64,000 nucleotides of DNA, taken from Selenomonadales bacterium. GTDB taxonomy: Bacteria; Bacillota; Negativicutes; Sporomusales; UBA7701. The stretch is from NCBI GenBank assembly GCA_029976065.1, contig JARKNV010000048.1, positions 26,167 to 90,166 on the forward strand, in the 5' to 3' direction. Positions 17,876 to 27,374 of the stretch are shown one piece after another (the stretch's first letter is position 1; every line of letters starts with the position of its first letter). The notes beneath the pieces were generated by a model, which saw nothing but the letters and a program-made list of their open reading frames with translations, was not told the origin of the DNA and did not search any database. The position numbers and the translations under genes are program-made.

Positions 17876-18143
17876 CTATTCTCGCTAACAGGGGCGTTCC
17901 GGCATTGGCCTTGCCCCCCGCCGCGACGGCGGCCTTACTATGAAGGGCAACAGCAAACTTTCAGTTCGCTGTTGCCCTTCATAGCGACTCGCACCCGCAA
18001 GGGGCAGGCCGCCCCTCTAACCGCTGAAGCGCTAAGAGTGGCGCTCCGCGGTGCTGTTCTCCGGCTCTCTCGCTAAGTAGCGGCCGTCGTCTCCGCTTGA
18101 AGGGGGCTGCCCCAATGCCGGAACGCTCGCCTATCCATTACCC
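17876..18143 (+). ncRNA. Large multi-hairpin structured element B (unknown class)
   Basis: There is no open frame with coding character here. The closing stem is a perfect 15-bp pairing of GCGTTCCGGCATTGG (17894-17908) with CCAATGCCGGAACGC (18112-18126), extended inward by GCCCCC/GGGGGC. Inside are CCGCC/GGCGG, a perfect 17-bp hairpin with arms at 17938-17954 and 17968-17984 and a 13-base loop, and a GGGGC/GCCCC hairpin. The fold is a multibranched junction of about 230 bases. It follows the three small peptide genes directly. It may be a structured RNA or a DNA element. Strand is assumed. Confidence 0.55.
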
Positions 18144-18299
18144 GTCTTAATAAAGACCGTCAGAGGTGGGGTTTTATTGAGTTGATGATTTTATTTACAT
18201 GGCACCAATGACAACCTGACTAAAGCCCCCCATCTAAGAATTAAAGGTCCTGTAGTTACACCTCACCAATGAGATGTAACTAAATAACATTTTAAAAGC
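18144..18299. other. Intergenic region with imperfect hairpin
   Basis: No gene is seen. GTTACACCTCA and TGAGATGTAAC (18254-18279) form an imperfect hairpin of unknown role. Confidence 0.4.
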
Positions 18300-18338
18300 A
18301 AAAAGCCGCCCATTCCTTACGGCAAGCGGCGGCTTTTT
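18300..18338. terminator. Intrinsic terminator after the small membrane protein gene
   Basis: AAAAAGCCGCC and GGCGGCTTTTT pair around a 17-base interior, with T-runs on both strands. Confidence 0.85.
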
Positions 18339-18368
18339 ACTTTGCATCCTTCCGGACAGTGATTCTCC

Positions 18369-18560
18369 CTATGGGTTTGGGTTGTTGCCTTCGTTCTCCG
18401 TGTTTTTTTCCTTAAAGATATAATTATTTATCACAACGCCAATAGCCAAACCCATAAACACCAAAAGCAGCATGCCCGCCACTGCGATTTTTGGATTGTA
18501 TAATCTGGATACAAAAATCAACAAACCGATGCAGATGATAGGAGAAATAGCCCTTTTCAA
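18369..18560 (-). CDS. Small two-helix membrane protein, 63 residues
   Basis: Two hydrophobic segments (IICIGLLIFVS and VAGMLLLVFMGLAIGVVI) are followed by a polar tail ending NEGNNPNP. No family is recognised. The start is TTG at 18560, chosen because GGAAGGAGGTGATTTAC stands right before it; the open frame extends further upstream through a hairpin, which is unlikely to be coding. The gene is AT-richer than its neighbours. A minus-strand terminator-like hairpin lies just upstream, so expression may be attenuated or initiated close by. Confidence 0.7.
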   Translation of the reverse strand: MKRAISPIICIGLLIFVSRLYNPKIAVAGMLLLVFMGLAIGVVINNYIFKEKNTENEGNNPNP

Positions 18561-18610
18561 GTAAATCACCTCCTTCCATATACAAATCATACTCATTTGA
18601 GATAAGCGCA

Positions 18611-18643
18611 CAAAAAATGGATAGCCACAATAAATGGCTATCC
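18611..18643 (-). terminator. Terminator-like hairpin upstream of the small membrane protein gene
   Basis: GGATAGCCA and TGGCTATCC form a perfect 9-bp stem followed on the minus strand by ATTTTTTG. Since it precedes a gene on the same strand it could be an attenuator. Confidence 0.65.
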
Positions 18644-18929
18644 ACCCTGATAGTCTCATCTCAAATAAGTACACCATATCCGGAAGGACTTAGATGACTT
18701 ACCTCACTAATTACGGTTTCCCGTAATAGCTTTGACCGAATAATCATATTTTATTGTTTATATTAGTATATAACAAAACCCACGAAATGTAAACATTTTC
18801 TTGTATGATCAAAGGACTGGGCAGGCTTACCAGATAAAACACCTGCTGCGTTCCCGAATGATTCCAGCCCTGCCGCATGATGGAGCAAAACAATAGTAAT
18901 TAGGTACATTTCATCCTGGGAATATACCT
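18644..18929. other. Intergenic region without recognised gene
   Basis: AT-rich sequence. Around 18825-18890 the words GGACTGGGCAGG and CCAGCCCTGCC can pair, forming a possible structured segment; no known RNA family could be matched by eye. Confidence 0.35.
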
Positions 18930-18953
18930 AAAAAAATAAGCCCTTTCGGGCTC
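18930..18953 (-). terminator. Intrinsic terminator after the SASP-like mini gene
   Basis: AGCCC, loop TTTC, GGGCT, then on the minus strand TATTTTTTT. Confidence 0.75.
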
Positions 18954-19081
18954 TAATCCTTCGCGTGTTGATGTGCTTCACCATTCTCTTCAGCGATAGC
19001 TTGCTCACCACGCTTGATGGCTTCACGCACCATCATACCTACTTCCCTCGTCGTAACATCGCGCGCCGGACTCCTGTCCAT
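18953..19081 (-). CDS. Mini protein resembling the C-terminal half of alpha/beta SASP
   Basis: The 42-residue reading contains DVTTREVGMMVREAIKRGEQ, which resembles the conserved T-S/T-R-E-x-G ... MV-R ... AE-Q stretch of alpha/beta-type small acid-soluble spore proteins, but the GSVGG core is shortened and the N-terminal half is absent. The start is uncertain: ATG at 19081 has no clear ribosome site and an internal ATG follows GAGGGAAGTAGGT. A terminator follows the stop codon directly, which supports a transcript. It could also be a broken SASP gene. Low to moderate certainty. Confidence 0.4.
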   Translation of the reverse strand: MDRSPARDVTTREVGMMVREAIKRGEQAIAEENGEAHQHAKD

Positions 19082-19102
19082 TTTACTGGTTTGTCTTTTT
19101 TC

Positions 19103-19135
19103 AAAAGCTCCCGGACTTTCGTCCGGGAGCTTTTT
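19103..19135. terminator. Strong bidirectional terminator after metF
   Basis: AAAAGCTCCCGGAC, loop TTTC, GTCCGGGAGCTTTTT; perfect stem with T-run on both strands. Confidence 0.9.
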
Positions 19136-19147
19136 AGTCGCAAACAA

Positions 19148-20011
19148 TCAGACTCTGCCGATGTTCTCCATGATCTGCCTCGTCTGCTTCGCCTTGTTCA
19201 TCGTATACAGGTGGATGCCGTCCGTCCCGTGCGCCAGGAGGTCGACGATCTGCTCCGAGGCGTACTCGATGCCCGCCTTTTCCATATCGGCCGGCACGGC
19301 GCCGTATTTGTCCATCAGTCTCTGCAGCTTCGCCGGGATGCCGGCTCCGCACAGCGACGTTATCCGTTTTATCTGCGACGCGCTCAGCACCGGCATGATG
19401 CCGGCCGCCACCGGGCAGGCGATCCCCCGCGCCCTGATCTTGTCCATGAAACCGTAGAACACGTCATTATCGAAGAACAGCTGGGTTATCAGCAGATCGA
19501 CCCCCTGCTCCACCTTCAGCCGCAGGTACTCCACATCCCGGTCGACGTCCCGGCACTCCAGGTGCCCTTCCGGATAGGCCGCCGCCGCCACGCTGAAAAA
19601 GCCGCGGCCCCGCACATGTTTGACGAGGTCCTTGGCGTACGGGAAGCCGCCGGCCGGCGGCGTGAAGCTGTCGTCGCCCGCCGGCGGGTCGCCGCGGAGC
19701 GCGAGGATGTTTTCCACCCCCAGGGCCTGCAAGTTGTCCAGCACCGCGTCGATCGAATCCGGCGTCGCCCCCACGCACGTCAGGTGAGCCACCGTCTCCA
19801 GCCCGTACTTGTTCTTGACCTTGTCCACGATCTCGATCGACCGCGCCGAACTCGAGCCCCCCGCCCCGTAAGTCACGCTTATATAAGCCGGGTTGAGCCC
19901 CTTCAGCTCCTCCAGCGTCGCGAAAACGGTATCGAGCGGGAAATCGGGTTTCGGCGGAAAAATCTCGAACGAAATCACCGGTCTGCCGTCAAATAAATCG
20001 CGAATCTTCAC
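19148..20011 (-). CDS. metF: Methylenetetrahydrofolate reductase
   Basis: This flavoprotein reduces 5,10-methylene- to 5-methyl-tetrahydrofolate for methionine synthesis or, in acetogens, the methyl branch of the Wood-Ljungdahl pathway. Family motifs visible are ISFEIFPPKPD near the N-terminus, NPAYISVTYGAGGSS, VENILALRGDPPAGDD and DLLITQLFFDNDVFYGF. From GTG at 20011 the product is 287 residues, the normal short form without a regulatory domain; the open frame upstream to 20182 has no family similarity. No metV or corrinoid genes adjoin it here. Confidence 0.93.
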   Translation of the reverse strand: MKIRDLFDGRPVISFEIFPPKPDFPLDTVFATLEELKGLNPAYISVTYGAGGSSSARSIEIVDKVKNKYGLETVAHLTCVGATPDSIDAVLDNLQALGVENILALRGDPPAGDDSFTPPAGGFPYAKDLVKHVRGRGFFSVAAAAYPEGHLECRDVDRDVEYLRLKVEQGVDLLITQLFFDNDVFYGFMDKIRARGIACPVAAGIMPVLSASQIKRITSLCGAGIPAKLQRLMDKYGAVPADMEKAGIEYASEQIVDLLAHGTDGIHLYTMNKAKQTRQIMENIGRV

Positions 20012-20132
20012 CCTGCCCTGCCCCCGTCCCTTTAGATAATGCTTAATAGGGGAATAATAACTCGCGTCCGCCCGATTGTCAAGACAAATTCCGCCAGAAA
20101 ACCGCCGGGCGGTGAAGCTGAGGAGGTGCCTG

Positions 20133-20267
20133 ATGGTAAAACCGCGCAACCCCGAAAAGAACCCCGCCGCCGAAAGGGCCAACGCCCACGAAGGCTACGG
20201 CGCCGGCAACCCCGAACCGTCCCGGTTCAAAGCCGGGGTCGGCAAAAACGCCGCAAAACGCCCCTGA
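20133..20267 (+). CDS. Small hydrophilic peptide, 44 residues
   Basis: ATG at 20133 follows GAGGAGGTGCCTG. The product begins MVKPRNPEKNPAAERANA and ends KNAAKRP; it is basic and Asn/Pro/Gly-rich. No family is recognised. It resembles in character, not clearly in sequence, the three peptides at 17.4-17.9 kb and is followed 49 bases later by another. Confidence 0.65.
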   Translation: MVKPRNPEKNPAAERANAHEGYGAGNPEPSRFKAGVGKNAAKRP

Positions 20268-20316
20268 GGGGTGTTGGCGGCGCCGTTTTGGGCAGACTAT
20301 TGCCGGAGGTGATAAT

Positions 20317-20427
20317 ATGGGCTTCAAAGACTTGCCGGGCGGCCAGAACGACAAAAGAAGCAAAAGCCGCGCCGACCTGGCCGGCGAACTATCCCCCCAG
20401 AAAAAAGAACCCCCGAAGAATAAATGA
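20317..20427 (+). CDS. Small basic peptide, 36 residues
   Basis: ATG follows GCCGGAGGTGATAAT. The product begins MGFKDLPGGQNDKRSK and ends KKEPPKNK; it is very basic, polar and likely unstructured. No family is recognised. A terminator follows directly. Confidence 0.65.
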   Translation: MGFKDLPGGQNDKRSKSRADLAGELSPQKKEPPKNK

Positions 20428-20434
20428 CTCTCAT

Positions 20435-20460
20435 ACGGGGCGGCCCAGGCCGCCCCGTTT
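20435..20460 (+). terminator. Intrinsic terminator after the second small peptide pair
   Basis: ACGGGGCGGCC and GGCCGCCCCGT form an 11-bp stem; only TTTC follows, so strength is moderate. Confidence 0.6.
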
Positions 20461-20541
20461 CGTCTTCCGAATCTTTCGACAGGATTTTGTAGATTTATGT
20501 CGAAGGGAAAAAGTAGCGATCCCACCCACAGGGGGTTCAAC

Positions 20542-22488
<1,947 letters not shown>

Positions 22489-22578
22489 CTCCCCATCCTC
22501 CTCGCTCCAATCCCCGGTTCCTTCGACCCAATCCCCGGCCTCATCGGCCCACCTGATCCCACCCCCAGCACCTGCGGC

Positions 22579-22611
22579 AAAAGGCCTCCGGGTTAAACCC
22601 GGAGGCCTTTT
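22579..22611. terminator. Bidirectional intrinsic terminator
   Basis: AAAAGGCCTCCGGG and CCCGGAGGCCTTTT form a perfect stem with T-runs on both strands, between convergent genes. Confidence 0.92.
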
Positions 22612-22631
22612 CACATCTTAAGCTCTCGCTG

Positions 22632-22949
22632 CTAGCGGGCCACCTCAATCGAATAATTCGCGCCGGAATTGTTGTCCCAGTGGCCGGCGCTGTCGTGAAA
22701 ACACATGTTCATCGAATCGCTCGCGGCCACCGGCACCGCGGCGGCGAAGCCAGTTTCGGTGCGCACCATTTTGTAATCGAGCGCGCCTTCCCAAGCGCTG
22801 CCAAAACCGAAGCGGACATACAGCCGATCCGCGCCGTTATTGGCGAGAAGGCCGTTGTAGACGACCTTGACGGTTTCGCCTTTGGACGGGAAGGCGGGAC
22901 GGACGAGCAGGCCGTTGGCGGCGTATTTCCTGTTGACATGGCGGGTCAT
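22632..22949 (-). CDS. Free-standing starch-binding module (CBM25/CBM53-like)
   Basis: The 105-residue product is a single carbohydrate-binding domain: VKVVYNGLLANNGADRLYVR, FGSAWEGALDYKMV, and MCFHDSAGHWDNNSGANY carry the Trp/Tyr and Asn pattern of alpha-glucan-binding families 25/53. There is no signal peptide and no catalytic domain. ATG at 22949 follows GGGGAGGATGCCGCC. It lies at the end of a minus-strand glycogen/maltodextrin block, so it may tether enzymes to glycogen. A possible origin is a domain split from a starch synthase or amylase. Confidence 0.8.
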   Translation of the reverse strand: MTRHVNRKYAANGLLVRPAFPSKGETVKVVYNGLLANNGADRLYVRFGFGSAWEGALDYKMVRTETGFAAAVPVAASDSMNMCFHDSAGHWDNNSGANYSIEVAR

Positions 22950-23048
22950 GGCGGCATCCTCCCCTTCTGACATTGTCTGGCGCTAGCGGACAATTTCCCT
23001 GGCATCTTCATCTGACATGCGTCTGTCATGTAGTATGCCCGCCGCGAA

Positions 23049-23166
23049 GACGAATGCTTCCGGCCATATTTTGGTGTGAAGATGAGGGTACGGTCGGTTT
23101 AATCGGGACGAATGCTTCCGGCCATATTTTGCTTCTGGAACAAAGGTAAGGCCGTTTTAACCGGGA
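23049..23166 (-). repeat. Decayed tandem duplication of the GH13-GH77 gene end
   Basis: Two units of about 58-59 bases follow the stop codon region (starting near 23049 and 23107). Each begins GACGAATGCTTCCGGCCATA and ends in a GGTA-GG-CG-TTTAA-CGG pattern. The true gene end at 23167-23190 has the related word ACCGGCCATATTTTG. The units are about 75-80% alike by eye. No further coding is expected. Confidence 0.7.
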
Positions 23167-23172
23167 GGAAGG

Positions 23173-26100
23173 CTACCGGCCATATTTTGCCGCCAGGGCG
23201 GCGAGGTCGGCGGCGGTTTCCGGCGTTATGTCGCCTTCCTGGAAGCGCCACGACCAGTTGGCGGCGCTGACGGTGCCGGGGGTGTTCAGCCGCGCTTCGC
23301 TGCCGAGGCCGAGGATGTCCTGGAGGGGGATGACGGCCAGGCAGGCCGCCGCCCCGTAGGCTGTTTCGATGTACCGCCAGCCCGCGGCGCCGTCTGCGCC
23401 GTCGTCGCCCGTCCTTTTGCGGTGCCAGCCGAGGATGGTGTCGTTGTCGTGGGTGCCGGTGTAGACGACGGCGTTGTCTTCGCCGTCCGGCCAGTCGCCG
23501 CTTTCGAGGGCGAACTGGAGGATCTTCATGCCGGGGTAGGCGAATTTGTCGCGCAGGCTTTCGACGGCCGGGGTGATGACGCCGAGGTCTTCGGCGATGA
23601 CGGGCAGGCGGCCGAGGTGCTGCTCCATGGCGGCGAAGAAGGGCGCGCCGGGGCCTTTTTCCCACCGGCCGCGCTCGGCGGTGGGTTCGCCGGCCGGGAC
23701 GGCCCAGAAGGCTTCGAAGCCGCGGAAGTGGTCGATGCGGACGGCGTCGGCGAGCCGCGTGGCCTGGGCGAGCCGCTCCCGCCACCAGCGGTAGCCGTCG
23801 GCGGCCATGGCGTCCCAGTCGTACAGGGGGTTGCCCCACAGCTGGCCGGTGGCGCTGAAGTAGTCGGGCGGGACGCCGGCGACGGCCAGCGGCCGGCCGG
23901 CGGCGTCGAGGCGGAAGAGCCGACGGTTGGCCCACACGTCGGCGGAGTCGGCGGCGACGAAGATGGGCAGGTCGCCGATTATTTTGATCCCTTTGGCGTT
24001 GGCGTAGTCCTTGAGGGCCTGCCACTGGCGGAAGAATACGTATTGTTCGCGGCGGCGGCGCTCGACTTCGCCGGCGATGCGGCCGCCCGCCAGGGCGGCC
24101 TCGCCGTCCTCCCATTCGGTCCAGGGACGGCCGCCGTAGTGGTCTTTGAGGGCGGCGTAGGTTGCGTAGTTGTCTAGCCACAGGGCGTTTTCGGCCAGGA
24201 AGGCGGGGTAGCCGGCCTCGTCGACGGCGATGTCCGGCGAGATGAGGCCGGGGTCGCCGGCGAAGGCGGAGACGCTCTGGTAGGGAGAGCCGCCCAGGCC
24301 GGGGGGATTGAGGGGCAGTATCTGCCACCACTTCTGGCCGGCGGCCGCCAGCCAGTCGACGAAGGCGTAGGCGGACGGCCCGAGGTCGCCGCCCGGCAGG
24401 GAGGCCGGGTGGAGGAGGACGCCGGCGGCCCTTGAAAAGGCGGGCGGGTCTTCGCGGCGCTTGAGGAGGAGGGCGCCGGACAGCGGCCCGAGAATGATTT
24501 CGAGGCGGCCGTCGCGCACGGGCACGGGTTGGTAGCCGGCGAGGGCGTTGTAGCCTTCGCCGTCGACGTGTTCGCCGACGTCGAGGGTGAGGCGGACGGG
24601 TTCGCGGGCGCGGTTGAGGAGGACGAGGGCGGCGTTGGACCGCTCCGGGCGGCCGAAGACGTCCCGGCCGCGGCCGATGCGGCGGACATAGCCGTAGACG
24701 TCGCCCCGGGCGTGGAGCGGCAGCCACTCGCCGCCGCGGAGGACGGCGTGGCGGCGGCGGAGGGCGGTGAGCTTGCGGTACCAGGCGAGGAGTTCCCCGT
24801 CCTCGGCGCCCCACGGGTAGGTGCCGCGGTTGAAGGGGTCGGCGTAGCCTTCCAGGCCGGCTTCGTCGCCGTAGTAGATGCAGGGAGCGCCGGGGAAGGT
24901 CAGCTGGCAGAGGGCGAGGAGCTTGAGGCGGCTGATCCCGAGGCGCCGCCGGTCGGCGGGCAGGCGGTAACGGGCCTGGTCGCTGATGGACATTTTGTCG
25001 GGGGCGGGGGCTTCGCCGAGGAGGGTGAGGATGCGGGGCACGTCGTGGCTGCCGAGGAGGTTCATGGCGGCGTAGAAGTTTTCGCGGGGGTAGTTTTCGC
25101 ACAGGCTCGTGAGGGCGGCGTGGACGGCTTCGGCGTTCCGGCGGCCGAGGGCGAAGTCGAGGAGGATGGCGCGGAAGGGGTAGCCGGTGGCGGCGTCGAG
25201 GCCGTCGCCCCACAGGTATTCCCGCCTGGCGCCGTAGCTTTCCTTGTTGGAGGCGTCTTCCCACACTTCGCCGATGAGGACGGCGTCGGGGTCTTCCTGT
25301 TTGAGGACGGCCCGGAAGCGGCGGATGAATTCGTCGGGCAGCTCGTCGGCGACGTCGAGGCGCCAGCCTTTGACGCCGGCCCGCGCCCAGTGGCGGACGA
25401 CGCTGTCCGGCCCTTGGATGATGAAGTCGACGTAGGAGGGTTCGAGTTCGTTGACGTTGGGCAGGGTGCCGATGCCCCACCACGATTCGTAGTGGTCGGG
25501 CCAGTGGCTGAAACGGTACCAGGGGTAGTAGGGCGATTCGCGCGACTGGTAGGCCCCCGGTTCGGGGTAGCGGCCGTCGCGGTTGAAGTAGCGGCTGTCG
25601 CTGCCGGTATGGCTGAAGACGCCGTCGAGGATGATGTTCAGGCCGAGGTCGCCGGCGCGGGCGCACAGCTCGGCGAACAGGGCGTTGTCGCCGAACATCG
25701 GGTCTATGGCTTTGTAGTCGCCGGTGTCGTATTTGTGGTTGCTGGGCGATTCGAAGACGGGGTTGAAGTAGAGGGCGGTGACGCCGAGGTCTTTGAGGTA
25801 GGGCAGCTTGGCGAGGACGCCCTTGAGGTTGCCGCCGAAGAAGTCGTAGGCGAAGATGGCGCCGGTGCGGGTGTCGCGGACGTAGAAGGGGATGGCGTCC
25901 CAGTAGGGGTGGAGGAGGCTGGCGGGCGGCGGGTTGACGATGGCGCCGTCCGGGTTGCCGTTATAAAAGCGGTCGACGAAGATCTGGTAGATGACGGCGT
26001 CTTTGAGCCAGTCGGGGGTTTTGGCGCCGGGGCTGTGGACGGTTATCTGCCAGGCGGCGGGGTCGTGGTCGTAGACCTGGCCGCGGCCGCCGAGGCGGGC

Positions 26101-26409
26101 GGGGTTGTTGCCGTAGTGGATCGTGCGGCCGTGGCGGGTGAGGCGGAAGGAGTACCAGAGGGGGCCGGGGGCAGCGGGGGCGGCGAGCTCGGCCTGGTAT
26201 ATCCGGTTGTCGCCTTCTTCGCGCCACAGGGCCATAGGGATGTCCTCGGCGCCGCGGCCGTCCCGCCACAGGCTGACGCCGGCGCCGTCGGGCCGGTCGG
26301 GGGAGCGGACGGCGAGCCTTAAGGTTATGGGCGTGCGACAAGAAACAGCCCCGAAAGGGCTGCGGAAGAAGAGGTTATGGGAGTCGTGCAGGAGCCATTC
26401 GTGGTCCAT
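23173..26409 (-). CDS. Fusion enzyme: GH13 neopullulanase/amylase plus GH77 4-alpha-glucanotransferase
   Basis: This 1078-residue protein joins two alpha-glucan enzymes. The N-terminal part has a starch-binding N domain and a GH13 barrel with the nucleophile in GWRLDVADE (about D352), acid/base in LIGEVWEDA (about E381), and LLGSHDVPR (about D456). From about residue 640 the MalQ part carries DLPIFVAADSADVWANRR, RIDHFRGFEAFW (nucleophile Asp), IAEDLG and the THDND segment. Both sets of catalytic residues are intact. There is no signal peptide, so it acts in the cytosol on glycogen or imported maltodextrins. ATG at 26409 follows AGGTGAATACC; GTG at 26418 is an alternative. Duplicated sequence lies after its stop. 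Confidence 0.93.
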   Translation of the reverse strand: MDHEWLLHDSHNLFFRSPFGAVSCRTPITLRLAVRSPDRPDGAGVSLWRDGRGAEDIPMALWREEGDNRIYQAELAAPAAPGPLWYSFRLTRHGRTIHYGNNPARLGGRGQVYDHDPAAWQITVHSPGAKTPDWLKDAVIYQIFVDRFYNGNPDGAIVNPPPASLLHPYWDAIPFYVRDTRTGAIFAYDFFGGNLKGVLAKLPYLKDLGVTALYFNPVFESPSNHKYDTGDYKAIDPMFGDNALFAELCARAGDLGLNIILDGVFSHTGSDSRYFNRDGRYPEPGAYQSRESPYYPWYRFSHWPDHYESWWGIGTLPNVNELEPSYVDFIIQGPDSVVRHWARAGVKGWRLDVADELPDEFIRRFRAVLKQEDPDAVLIGEVWEDASNKESYGARREYLWGDGLDAATGYPFRAILLDFALGRRNAEAVHAALTSLCENYPRENFYAAMNLLGSHDVPRILTLLGEAPAPDKMSISDQARYRLPADRRRLGISRLKLLALCQLTFPGAPCIYYGDEAGLEGYADPFNRGTYPWGAEDGELLAWYRKLTALRRRHAVLRGGEWLPLHARGDVYGYVRRIGRGRDVFGRPERSNAALVLLNRAREPVRLTLDVGEHVDGEGYNALAGYQPVPVRDGRLEIILGPLSGALLLKRREDPPAFSRAAGVLLHPASLPGGDLGPSAYAFVDWLAAAGQKWWQILPLNPPGLGGSPYQSVSAFAGDPGLISPDIAVDEAGYPAFLAENALWLDNYATYAALKDHYGGRPWTEWEDGEAALAGGRIAGEVERRRREQYVFFRQWQALKDYANAKGIKIIGDLPIFVAADSADVWANRRLFRLDAAGRPLAVAGVPPDYFSATGQLWGNPLYDWDAMAADGYRWWRERLAQATRLADAVRIDHFRGFEAFWAVPAGEPTAERGRWEKGPGAPFFAAMEQHLGRLPVIAEDLGVITPAVESLRDKFAYPGMKILQFALESGDWPDGEDNAVVYTGTHDNDTILGWHRKRTGDDGADGAAGWRYIETAYGAAACLAVIPLQDILGLGSEARLNTPGTVSAANWSWRFQEGDITPETAADLAALAAKYGR

Positions 26410-26467
26410 GGTATTCACCTGGCCTCTTTAGTTTCGCGCGCCTCGTACGAACAGCGGCCGTATTTTT

Positions 26468-27124
26468 CTACGCGGGTCCGTCATCGTCACGCGAGGCGTC
26501 GTCGTTGTGCCTGCCGTGCTTTGCCAAGGGCTTCAGGGCGGGTTCCGGAACCAAAAGATACGTACCGGTTTTGTCGCCGCTCATTCTGCTCTTCCTCTGC
26601 AGGTTCAGCCCGACGATTAAGATTGCCCTCATGATAATCGCCGTGGCGACAACAAATATATAGGAGTAATAGAGCTGCCAGTCGTGGAGTTTAAGGATTC
26701 CGAGGGTGATAAGCAGCGGCCATAAGAGAAATGACGTAGCTCCCTGCACGATTGCCAGCCAGACGACAAAGGTCCGCCAGTTCGCCGAATACTGGTAAAT
26801 TAGCATCATCGACAGGGGAATGATCGTCAGGTCGTTAAGGAATAAGCTCTGCCCTATCGGGACAAGGTCGATGACATACGTCCAGCGGCCGGACGATATC
26901 CCCCAGTCGTCAAATATGACTCTGACGACGGCGATGAACGACCCGTAGAGCAGCAACTCGATAATGCGACGCTTGTCTGTCAGCTTCCACCAGATGAAGT
27001 AAGCCGCCATGATTGCAACGACAATGAACCACCACTCGAAGGCGAGGAAGTTCTGCTGCCAAAGCAGCGCCTTTATGTTCCAGGTCTCGATACGGAGCCG
27101 GCGAAGGTTTTCTATCATGTCCAT
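26468..27124 (-). CDS. CBO0543-family integral membrane protein
   Basis: This 218-residue protein has about five or six membrane helices and features of the CBO0543 family of sporulating Bacillota: FEWWFIVVAIMAAYFIWWKL, DKRRIIELLLYG, and a central DWGISSGRW segment followed by LTIIPLSMMLIYQY. The C-terminal tail (about 45 residues) is charged and soluble. Function is unknown. It is AT-richer than the enzymes on both sides and interrupts the glycogen block, so it may be a later insertion. Confidence 0.75.
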   Translation of the reverse strand: MDMIENLRRLRIETWNIKALLWQQNFLAFEWWFIVVAIMAAYFIWWKLTDKRRIIELLLYGSFIAVVRVIFDDWGISSGRWTYVIDLVPIGQSLFLNDLTIIPLSMMLIYQYSANWRTFVVWLAIVQGATSFLLWPLLITLGILKLHDWQLYYSYIFVVATAIIMRAILIVGLNLQRKSRMSGDKTGTYLLVPEPALKPLAKHGRHNDDASRDDDGPA

Positions 27125-27374
27125 TTTGTTTCTCCTGTGCGATCTGACATATGTATAGGTTGGCCCTGCAGCCGGCTTAACATTCCAGGAATCGTACCGC
27201 CGCGATATCGGCTAGCAGACAAAAGCGCATGCGGATTATGTTAACGCATGCACCTTACGGCGTTATCCGTTCCCGCACGGCTTTCCACGGTCAGCACCTT
27301 TCGGGAAAAAGCAACTTACCGTTTCCGGCAACGGGTCGATCTTGAACCGCCGCAACCAGGCGGGGGTTCTGATG
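27125..27374. other. Intergenic region with hairpins downstream of glgP
   Basis: No gene seen. A GAACC-CCGCC/GGCGG-GGTTC-type imperfect hairpin at 27339-27370 follows the glgP stop on the minus strand but lacks a T-run. GCGCATGCG and CGCATGC words near 27230-27252 form an inverted pair. Confidence 0.45.

Noticed and set aside
18825..18890. Possible signal recognition particle RNA in the intergenic segment
   Set aside because: UCA, GGAA and AGCA words occur on the minus strand but the internal-loop pairs required for the SRP domain IV do not form.
22489..23172. Replication origin at the strand-composition switch
   Set aside because: No DnaA-box cluster, AT-rich unwinding region or dnaA/dnaN/gyrB genes are visible, so only the skew polarity would support it.
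24529..26322. Long plus-strand open frame (597 codons) opposite the GH13-GH77 gene
   Set aside because: It is the antisense shadow of a GC-rich gene: Val/Gly/Ala/Glu-only composition, no domain and no ribosome site. Similar shadows opposite glgP, glgA, pyk and hbd were discarded for the same reason.
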